Below are positions 1 through 4,360 of a stretch of 6,137 nucleotides of DNA, in pieces. The DNA comes from an uncultured Eubacteriales bacterium. GTDB lineage: Bacteria; Bacillota; Clostridia; Christensenellales; Borkfalkiaceae. Each line of letters opens with the position of its first letter. Within the stretch, counting starts at the first letter, position 1. The stretch covers positions 1 to 6,137 of the forward strand of contig CADBSX010000123.1 of NCBI GenBank assembly GCA_902797515.1. The letters are read 5' to 3'. The notes under the pieces are model-generated. The model worked only from the letters and a program-made list of their open reading frames with translations. It had not been told where the DNA came from and made no database searches. The position numbers and the translations under genes were made by a program.

Positions 1-1
1 G

Positions 2-112
2 GAAAGCGTTGGATACAAAGACGAATTTTATTTTATGCGAGTATTTAAAAAAGCGACGGGAACTACGCCGACGAAATGGCGCAAGACGTTCGACGGAAGT
101 ACTTATACGTAA
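2..112 (+). CDS. AraC/XylS-family transcriptional regulator, C-terminal fragment (5' end outside window)
   Basis: The window opens inside a reading frame that ends at TAA 110-112 and encodes 36 visible residues. They read as the second helix-turn-helix of an AraC-type DNA-binding domain: a GYKDEFYFMRVFKK stretch followed by ATGTTPTKWRK, which fits the family pattern G-[FY]-x-D-x-x-[YF]-F-x-R-x-FK-x-x-x-G-x-[ST]-P-x-x-[WY]-R. In this family the segment forms the recognition helix and the closing helix, and the short tail after the WRK is normal, so the stop is probably the natural C-terminus. The ligand-binding N-terminal part lies outside the window, so neither the effector nor the target can be named. 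It runs in the same direction as the rubredoxin gene, 82 bp upstream of it, but that gene has its own promoter, so a functional link is not shown. Confidence 0.85.
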   Translation, partial: ESVGYKDEFYFMRVFKKATGTTPTKWRKTFDGSTYT

Positions 113-127
113 AGCGGCGGGAATTTC

Positions 128-156
128 TTTACTTTTCGGAGAAGTTATGATAGAAT
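128..156 (+). promoter_or_regulatory. Probable sigma-A promoter of the rubredoxin gene
   Basis: TTTACT at 128-133 is followed after 17 bp by TAGAAT at 151-156. The -35 matches 4 of 6 consensus bases and the -10 matches 5 of 6. A second TAGAAT lies at 166-171, in a 15-bp near-repeat of the first, and could be an alternative -10 without an obvious -35. Predicted transcription starts at about 163, giving a leader of about 30 nt. The same -35 hexamer (TTTACT) and spacer length are used in front of recF. Confidence 0.55.
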
Positions 157-194
157 AAGATACGGTAGAATAATAAAAACGGAGGAATAAGACT

Positions 195-347
195 ATGGTT
201 TACACTTGCGACGTTTGCGGTTGGACTTACGACGAGGACGCGGGCGATCCCGATAACGGGATAGCGGCGGGCACGAAATTCGAGGACCTTCCCGAAGATT
301 TCGTCTGCCCCCTTTGCGGAGTCGGAAAAGATCAGTTCAGCGCGTAA
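195..347 (+). CDS. Rubredoxin
   Basis: This is a complete 50-residue rubredoxin, a small cytoplasmic one-electron carrier with a single iron held by four cysteines. The ligands are visible as two CxxC knuckles: Cys5/Cys8 (TCDVCGW) and Cys38/Cys41 (VCPLCGVGK). Between them lie the family signatures [17 protein letters not shown] and the closing GVGKDQF. The length is typical of the 50-54 residue clostridial type. Where many family members have DLPEDWVCP, this one has Phe36 instead of Trp, a conservative change. The start is supported by a perfect GGAGG at 181-185, 9 nt before the ATG. The gene is monocistronic, with its own promoter upstream and strong hairpins 6 nt after the stop. In anaerobes such proteins commonly feed electrons to rubrerythrin, desulfoferrodoxin or flavodiiron proteins in oxygen and peroxide detoxification; no such partner is in the window, so the specific role is not shown. 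Confidence 0.96.
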   Translation: MVYTCDVCGWTYDEDAGDPDNGIAAGTKFEDLPEDFVCPLCGVGKDQFSA

Positions 348-353
348 AAAATC

Positions 354-398
354 GAAAAGGCGCGGCGGACGCTTATAAAGCGTCCGCCGCGCCTTTTC
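354..398. terminator. Strong hairpin terminator 1 between convergent genes (best oriented for the minus strand)
   Basis: This is a perfect 21-bp inverted repeat (354-374 with 378-398) around a 3-nt loop, with a GC-rich core and an AAAA/TTTT base, so the stem works in both directions. Read on the minus strand, the stem is followed by GA and then six U (346-351), the classical intrinsic-terminator layout for the minus-strand PqqD-like gene. Read on the plus strand, the U's lie within the stem and the next bases are A-rich, so termination of the rubredoxin transcript there is plausible but less classical. Confidence 0.85.
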
Positions 399-417
399 AA
401 AAAGATTTATTTTTGCT

Positions 418-460
418 CGCCGTTCCGCCGAGGTTTTACCTCGGCGGAACGGCGGCTTTT
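418..460 (+). terminator. Strong hairpin terminator 2, plus-strand oriented
   Basis: A 17-bp perfect stem (418-434 with 438-454) with a TTT loop is followed on the plus strand by GC and then TTTTATTATT from 457. This is a good intrinsic terminator for transcripts coming from the rubredoxin side. On the minus strand the bases after the stem are GAGCAAAAATAAAT, which lacks an immediate U-tract. Its plus-strand U-tract runs into the stop codon of the convergent PqqD-like gene (462-464). Confidence 0.8.
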
Positions 461-461
461 A

Positions 462-725
462 TTATTCGAGAATATCCGCCTCTTTGAGTTTCGCGACGAA
501 TTCGTCAACGTCTTTTTTCACTACGTCGTATTCCACGTCGTATTCTTCGGTCATCTTTTTCGCGACTTCTTCCGCGGTCGTCTCTTCGTTAAAAAGACCG
601 AACATAGCCGCGCCGACTTCGTTTAATTTCAGCATCCCCCTGAAATGCTTTGCCGCCTCGCCCGTCGCCACTGCGTATTTTTCGCCGCCTACGTCGCGGA
701 TAACGAAACCTTGTCTTACTTTCAT
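462..725 (-). CDS. PqqD-family (RiPP recognition element-like) stand-alone protein
   Basis: The 87-residue product fits the PqqD family along its whole length. An N-terminal beta region, GFVIRDVGGEKYAVATG (about residues 6-22), is followed by the hallmark LKLNEVGAAMFGLFNE (32-47), then ETTAEEVAKKMTEEYDV and a final KDVDEFVAKLKEADIL helix. PqqD-like domains form a small winged-helix fold. In PQQ, lasso-peptide, sactipeptide and related pathways they bind the leader of a precursor peptide and present it to a radical-SAM or other modifying enzyme. No such enzyme, protease or precursor is visible in this window, so a RiPP role is only an inference from the fold; free-standing members of unknown job are also known. 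The start is supported by GAGG at 733-736, 7 nt upstream, and by an excellent promoter. The gene is transcribed alone, behind the dnaA-mnmG operon, and converges on the rubredoxin gene. Confidence 0.87.
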   Translation of the reverse strand: MKVRQGFVIRDVGGEKYAVATGEAAKHFRGMLKLNEVGAAMFGLFNEETTAEEVAKKMTEEYDVEYDVVKKDVDEFVAKLKEADILE

Positions 726-763
726 TTTTCTACCTCACTCGTCGATTTTATATTTATGTTTAT

Positions 764-792
764 ATTATATACCATTACGGGACAAAATTCAA
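764..792 (-). promoter_or_regulatory. Sigma-A promoter of the PqqD-like gene
   Basis: On the minus strand, TTGAAT (787-792) is followed by a 17-bp spacer and a perfect TATAAT (764-769). This is the best-matching promoter in the window after the recF one. Expected transcription start is near 757, giving a leader of roughly 32 nt that carries the GAGG at 733-736. An AT-rich palindrome (AAAATATTTT, 800-809) lies just upstream of the -35, where an UP-element-like tract would sit. The promoter implies that this gene is expressed independently of the dnaA-mnmG operon behind it. Confidence 0.8.
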
Positions 793-813
793 CGGATTTA
801 AAATATTTTGGTC

Positions 814-836
814 GGTAAAAATCGGATTTTTTTACC
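814..836 (-). terminator. Weak AT-rich hairpin at the end of the mnmG-small ORF operon
   Basis: On the minus strand GGTAAAAA (829-836) can pair with TTTTTACC (814-821), an 8-bp stem with a 7-nt loop; the stem contains the UAA stop of the 52-codon ORF. Only two G-C pairs support it and the U's lie inside the stem, so it is a poor intrinsic terminator. It is the only candidate between that ORF and the next promoter at 764-792. Confidence 0.35.
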
Positions 837-990
837 AGTCTTGTCGATCGCTTATCTTTATATCGTCGTAATAGTCGAAATACTTTCTTTTGAAGTCCGT
901 ATTCGCGGCGGCTTTTTTCTTCGGTTTGTCCGCCTGTTTTCGGGGCGTTTTTTCTGTTTTTGCCGTCGTTTCGGTTATTTTCTTTTCCAT
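832..990 (-). CDS. Small lysine-rich protein of unknown function behind mnmG
   Basis: This is an uninterrupted 52-codon frame, ATG 988-990 to TAA 832-834, starting 17 nt after the mnmG stop. I do not recognise the family. The first half (residues 1-31) is a low-complexity basic stretch rich in Lys, Thr, Pro and Ala, with KPKKKAAA at 22-29. The second half is an acidic/aromatic stretch: FKRKYFDYYDD at 33-43, then an IKISDRQDW C-terminus. No signal peptide, membrane segment or cysteine is present. Codon use (ACG, GAC, GCC/GCG, ATA, AAG/AAA) matches the neighbouring genes. A weak purine-rich AGGCGAG precedes the start. The close spacing to mnmG suggests co-transcription with dnaA and mnmG, so an RNA- or nucleic-acid-binding accessory role is conceivable from the basic N-terminus, but that is speculation. 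It could also be a non-coding 3' tail of the operon; conservation in relatives would decide. Confidence 0.6.
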   Translation of the reverse strand: MEKKITETTAKTEKTPRKQADKPKKKAAANTDFKRKYFDYYDDIKISDRQDW

Positions 991-1007
991 TTGTTTCTCG
1001 CCTGACT

Positions 1008-2870
1008 TCAATTTTTCCTGCTTAAATACACCGCGAGCACCGCTATATCCGCGGGATTTACGCCCGATATTCTCGACGCCTGACCTAAATTTTCGGGCTT
1101 TATCTTGTCGAGTTTTTCCTGCGCCTCGGCGCGGAGTCCGCCTATCGAAAAATAATCGATATCGCTCGGCAGTTTTTTAAGGTCGAGTTTTTTACTTCTC
1201 TCTATCTGTTCGAGCCCTTTTTTGAGGTATCCCTCGTATTTTATATCCGTTTCCACTCTTTCGAGAATATCGTAGGGATAATCTTTGAAAAGTCCGAAAT
1301 GCTCGCGGATATCCGAAAGCGGAATATTTCTCTTTATCATATCCGCGACCGAAAGTCCGCCGCTTACCTCGCCTCCGCCGCGCGATCTCACGAATTCCGC
1401 CGTTTCCTTCGGGGAAAATTTCACCGAAACTTTTTCTTTGAGTTCGGCTATCTGTTTTTGTCTTTTGAGATACCTCTCGTATCTGTCGTCCTTTACGAGC
1501 CCCTTTTCGCGCCCCTTTTCGGTAAGCCGCGTGTCGGCGTTGTCCTGACGGAGAAAGATCCTGTATTCGGCGCGGGAAGTCATCATGCGGTACGGCTCGT
1601 TCGTGCCTTTCGTAACGAGGTCGTCTATCAGAACTCCTATATACGCCTCGTCTCTTTTTAAGACGAGCGGCTCTTCGCCTTTTATATATAAAGACGCGTT
1701 GAGTCCCGCTATAAGTCCCTGCGCCGCCGCCTCTTCGTATCCGCTCGTGCCGTTTATCTGTCCCGCGGTGAAAAGTCCGCGTATTTTTTTGAATTCGAGG
1801 CTCGGCTTTAAGTCGAGACTGTCTATGCAGTCGTATTCTATCGCGTAACCGTACCGCATAAAGCGGCAGTGTTCAAGTCCCTTTATCGAGCGGTACATAT
1901 CCCTCTGAACGTCGTGCGGCAGGGAGGTGGACATGCCCTGAACGTAAATTTCGTTGGTGTCGTAGCCTTCCGGCTCTAAAAATATCTGATGCCTGTCCTT
2001 GTCCGAAAATCTGACGACTTTCGTCTCTATCGACGGGCAATACCTCGGACCGGTGCTCTCTATACTTCCGTTATACAGCGGGGAACGGTCGAGATTGTCG
2101 AGGATTATTTTATGCGTTTTTTCGTTGGTGTACGTGATATAACAGGGCTCTTGTTTTTCGGGCACGCCGTCCGTCATAAAAGAGAACGGATAGACGTTCG
2201 TTTCGCCGTCCTGTCTTTCGAGAACCGAAAAATCTATCGAGCGGCGGTCTATCCTCGCGGGCGTTCCCGTCTTGAAACGCCTGACGGAAAAGCCGAGTTT
2301 TATCAGGTTTTCGGTGAGTTTCGTCGCGGGAGCGAAACCCGACGGGCCCGATCTTTGTTCCCACTCGCCGGCGATAACGCGGCTGTTCAGATACACGCCC
2401 GTCGCGAGTACCGCGGCTTTGCACGGAAGAACGCTCCCGAACGAAGTCTTAACGCCCGTAACTTTCCCGTTTTCCACGAGAATTTCCGTCGCTTCGCACT
2501 GAATGACCGAAAGGTTTTCGGTGTTTTCGAGCGTCCGTTTCATAATATTGTGGTATCTGAACTTGTCCGACTGCGAACGGAGCGACTGTACCGCCGCGCC
2601 CTTGCCTCGGTTGAGCATTTTTATCTGCATCGCCGCCTCGTCCGCCGCGATGCCCATTTCGCCGCCGAGCGCGTCGAGTTCGCGCACCAGATGCCCTTTC
2701 GCCGTGCCGCCGATCGACGGATTGCACGCCATAAACGCTATATTTTCGAGATTGACGGTGAGCATAGCGGTCTTTTGTCCCGTCCGCGCCGCCGCGAGAG
2801 CCGCTTCCGCGCCCGCGTGCCCGCCGCCGACGACCACTACGTCGAAACTGTCTTCGATATATTCTTTCAT
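1008..2870 (-). CDS. mnmG: tRNA uridine-5-carboxymethylaminomethyl(34) synthesis enzyme MnmG (GidA)
   Basis: MnmG is the FAD-dependent partner of MnmE. Together they install the (carboxymethyl)aminomethyl group at C5 of the wobble uridine U34 in certain tRNAs, using methylene-tetrahydrofolate and NADH. The 620-residue product has the family's usual length (about 620-630). Visible marks are the FAD-binding Rossmann GGGHAGAEAA (15-24), ACNPSIGGTAKGH with the conserved Cys49, and LNRGKGAAVQSLRSQSDK. Further along come ATGVYLNS, RFKTGTPARID, GPRYCPSIE carrying the second conserved Cys, HQIFLEPEG, and GLFTAGQINGTSGYEEAAAQGL. The C-terminal MnmE/tRNA-binding region is complete. The frame stays open upstream to 3053 inside dnaA, but the ATG at 2868-2870 gives the family N-terminus and lies just past the dnaA stop. 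No Shine-Dalgarno is visible before it, so translation is probably coupled to dnaA. mnmE is not in the window. Confidence 0.97.
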   Translation of the reverse strand: MKEYIEDSFDVVVVGGGHAGAEAALAAARTGQKTAMLTVNLENIAFMACNPSIGGTAKGHLVRELDALGGEMGIAADEAAMQIKMLNRGKGAAVQSLRSQSDKFRYHNIMKRTLENTENLSVIQCEATEILVENGKVTGVKTSFGSVLPCKAAVLATGVYLNSRVIAGEWEQRSGPSGFAPATKLTENLIKLGFSVRRFKTGTPARIDRRSIDFSVLERQDGETNVYPFSFMTDGVPEKQEPCYITYTNEKTHKIILDNLDRSPLYNGSIESTGPRYCPSIETKVVRFSDKDRHQIFLEPEGYDTNEIYVQGMSTSLPHDVQRDMYRSIKGLEHCRFMRYGYAIEYDCIDSLDLKPSLEFKKIRGLFTAGQINGTSGYEEAAAQGLIAGLNASLYIKGEEPLVLKRDEAYIGVLIDDLVTKGTNEPYRMMTSRAEYRIFLRQDNADTRLTEKGREKGLVKDDRYERYLKRQKQIAELKEKVSVKFSPKETAEFVRSRGGGEVSGGLSVADMIKRNIPLSDIREHFGLFKDYPYDILERVETDIKYEGYLKKGLEQIERSKKLDLKKLPSDIDYFSIGGLRAEAQEKLDKIKPENLGQASRISGVNPADIAVLAVYLSRKN

Positions 2871-2872
2871 CG

Positions 2873-4207
2873 TTATTTTTTGAGTATCAGATTTTTGAGG
2901 TCTTTTATCTCGGTCGCGATTCTCGTGTTTTCTTTCGAGAGCCTCGCTATCTTGTCCCGCGCGTGGATGACCGTCGTGTGATCTCTTCCGCCGAGAGCCT
3001 GACCTATGGAAACGAGGGGAATAGTGAGAAGTTCGGTCATAAGATAACAGCACATCTGCCGTGGCTCGACTATTTCCTTGTTCTTTTTCTTTCCGATAAG
3101 GTCCATTTTAGGTATCTTATAGAACGACGAGACCGTCTCGATTATATTGTCCGCCGTCACCGCCTCTTCGCGCGTTTCGCCGCCCGCGCTCTCTTTGAGC
3201 GCGTCTTTCGCGAGTTCGACCGTTATCGGGCATTCGTGCAGCATAGAAGCGAAGATCACTTTATTGAGCATACCTTCGAGCGACCTGACGTCGTTATCCG
3301 ATTTTTCGGCAAGGAAAAGCGCGACGTCGAGAGAGAGTATGTATTTTCGCATTTCCGCTTTCTTTTGAAGTATCGCTATCTTCGTTTCGGTGTCGGGGGG
3401 AAGGACCTGAGCCATAAGCCCCTGCTCGAAACGCGTTTTCAGCCTTTCCGAAATGGATTCGAGTTCCTTCGGATGGCAGTCCGCGGAAAGAATTATCTGC
3501 TTGTTTTTTGAAAACAAATCGTTGAAAGTGTGGAAAAATTCCTCTTCCGACGTCTGCTTGTTGATAAGAAACTGCACGTCGTCTATTATAAGCACGTCCA
3601 CGTTTCTGTATTTATTCCTGAAATTTATCCCGTCCTCGGAATATGCCGTGCCGCGGCGGATATTCATTATAAGTTCGGTGGTGAATTTCTCGCAGGTCGT
3701 ATAAAGAACGTTCTTTAAGGGATTATTCGCCTTTATGTGATGCGCTATCGCCTGCATTATGTGAGTTTTTCCGAGTCCCGCGCCGCCGTATATGAACAGC
3801 GGATTATAACTTTCGCTCGGCGCGTCCGCGACCGCTTTTGCCGCCGCGTAGAGGAATTTGTTGGAAGGGCCTACCACGAACGTATCGAAAGTATATCGTG
3901 GATTTAACGGCGCGTCGTCGAAGGACTGATCGGGATTTTGTTTGATGTAGTCCTCTTTTCCGTTGCCGACGTAAAGTTTTATGTCCGTAACGCCCGTATT
4001 CGTGTTTTTGAGCGCGGTTATGATCTTGTCGTAAAGCCTGTTCGCGACTTCCGAGGCGAACAGTTCCGATTTCGTGACGAAAACGAGAGTGTTTCCTATA
4101 AGATCCACAGGTTTCAACTGCGTGATGAACGTGGAATAAGAAGAATTGCTTACGGTTACCTGCAATTCTTCCAGAGCCTTGGACCAATATAATTCGTAAC
4201 TTTCCAT
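2873..4207 (-). CDS. dnaA: Chromosomal replication initiator protein DnaA
   Basis: DnaA is the AAA+ ATPase that, with ATP bound, assembles on DnaA boxes at oriC, melts the DNA-unwinding element and loads the helicase. It also acts as a transcription regulator. The 444-residue product is close to the typical Firmicutes length. Domain I (about 1-80) starts with the family-like WSKALEELQV; the linker domain II is very short (about 81-103). The AAA+ module shows Walker A GGAGLGKT (141-148), Walker B VDVLIIDD (203-210), sensor-1 region ILSADCHP (239-246) and the RLKTRFEQGL arginine-finger region (255-264). Domain IV (about 350-444) carries the DNA-recognition signature GGRDHTTVIHA (406-416). The ATG at 4205-4207 gives the family N-terminus, although the GGAGG is 29 nt upstream behind a hairpin. 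The gene is divergent from recF, and mnmG follows 2 nt downstream. No dnaN lies in the window. Confidence 0.98.
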   Translation of the reverse strand: MESYELYWSKALEELQVTVSNSSYSTFITQLKPVDLIGNTLVFVTKSELFASEVANRLYDKIITALKNTNTGVTDIKLYVGNGKEDYIKQNPDQSFDDAPLNPRYTFDTFVVGPSNKFLYAAAKAVADAPSESYNPLFIYGGAGLGKTHIMQAIAHHIKANNPLKNVLYTTCEKFTTELIMNIRRGTAYSEDGINFRNKYRNVDVLIIDDVQFLINKQTSEEEFFHTFNDLFSKNKQIILSADCHPKELESISERLKTRFEQGLMAQVLPPDTETKIAILQKKAEMRKYILSLDVALFLAEKSDNDVRSLEGMLNKVIFASMLHECPITVELAKDALKESAGGETREEAVTADNIIETVSSFYKIPKMDLIGKKKNKEIVEPRQMCCYLMTELLTIPLVSIGQALGGRDHTTVIHARDKIARLSKENTRIATEIKDLKNLILKK

Positions 4208-4215
4208 AAAATCCC

Positions 4216-4245
4216 GACGCCGCCGGAAAACGGCGTCCTCCTCTC
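4216..4245 (-). promoter_or_regulatory. dnaA leader: Shine-Dalgarno followed by a GC hairpin before the start codon
   Basis: On the minus strand the purine-rich GAGAGGAGG (4237-4245) is the only good ribosome-binding site near dnaA, but its GGAGG ends 29 nt before the ATG. Immediately after it a hairpin can form: GACGCCG (4231-4237) pairs with CGGCGTC (4216-4222), 7 bp and possibly 9 bp with two G-U pairs. Folded, this would leave about 8 nt between the hairpin and the ATG and restore normal spacing. No ATG, GTG or TTG lies at normal distance from the Shine-Dalgarno. Confidence 0.6.
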
Positions 4246-4291
4246 ACGTTATTCTTTTCGGACGTAAATTTATTTCGCGACTTAAAAACGC

Positions 4292-4320
4292 TTTACTATT
4301 TTCGTCGTATCTTATATAAT
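4292..4320 (+). promoter_or_regulatory. Sigma-A promoter of recF-mrp
   Basis: TTTACT (4292-4297), a 17-bp spacer and a perfect TATAAT (4315-4320) form a near-consensus promoter. The predicted start is near 4327, giving a leader of about 34 nt that consists largely of an A9 run and the small hairpin in front of recF. Confidence 0.8.
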
Positions 4321-4334
4321 ATACTAAACCGAAA

Positions 4335-4353
4335 AAAAAAGCAAGGCTTTTTT
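4335..4353 (+). promoter_or_regulatory. Small AT hairpin in the recF leader covering its only Shine-Dalgarno-like bases
   Basis: AAAAAAGC (4335-4342) can pair with GCTTTTTT (4346-4353) around an AAG loop. The only Shine-Dalgarno-like stretch before recF, AAGG at 4343-4346, lies in the loop and the first stem base, and is 14 nt from the ATG. The stem has just two G-C pairs, so stability is low. It may damp recF translation or act as a weak early stop, but could also be a chance product of the A- and T-runs. Confidence 0.35.
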
Positions 4354-4360
4354 ATCAAAA

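Larger units (their letters stand above)
4208..4360. other. Divergent dnaA/recF intergenic region
   Basis: This 153-bp spacer is the regulatory region for both neighbours. It holds the recF promoter (plus strand), the structured dnaA leader (minus strand), and a strongly AT-rich middle between about 4261 and 4340. A dnaA promoter must lie on the minus strand roughly between 4260 and 4340, but I see only weak candidates (for example TAAGAT near 4310 with a T-run upstream), overlapping the recF promoter. No sequence matches the DnaA-box consensus TTWTNCACA closely. The nearest, TTATCAAAA at 4352-4360, has two mismatches to TTATCCACA. I therefore do not call an origin here. Confidence 0.6.

Noticed and set aside
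149..174. Two near-identical GATAGAATAA / GGTAGAATAA motifs 15 bp apart, considered as an operator repeat
   Set aside because: The unit is short and AT-rich and coincides with the -10 region, so it is most simply read as a promoter with a duplicated -10-like hexamer; no second pair supports a regulator site.
808..1180. Plus-strand frames opposite the small ORF and the 3' end of mnmG
   Set aside because: They are Phe/Arg-rich shadows of lysine-rich and Glu-rich minus-strand coding sequence and have no ribosome-binding site.
1989..2981. Long open frame (330 codons) on the plus strand, antisense to mnmG and the end of dnaA
   Set aside because: It lies entirely opposite well-matched genes. The product is an Arg/Phe-rich sequence of the kind produced by reading the complement of GC-rich coding DNA, with no recognisable motif.
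2871..3053. N-terminal extension of mnmG into dnaA
   Set aside because: The 61 extra residues come from the dnaA frame read out of phase. They resemble no MnmG sequence, and the ATG at 2868-2870 gives the family N-terminus.
3529..3537. Perfect DnaA-box match (TTTTCCACA on the minus strand) inside dnaA
   Set aside because: It is a single site within codons for a conserved FFHTF stretch, with no neighbouring boxes or AT-rich unwinding element, so chance is the simplest explanation.
3804..4247. Minus-strand frame starting at a GTG next to the good Shine-Dalgarno upstream of dnaA
   Set aside because: It is out of frame with dnaA and gives an Arg/Gly/His-rich product without motifs. The GTG (4245-4247) overlaps the purine tract rather than following it, so it is not a start served by that site.
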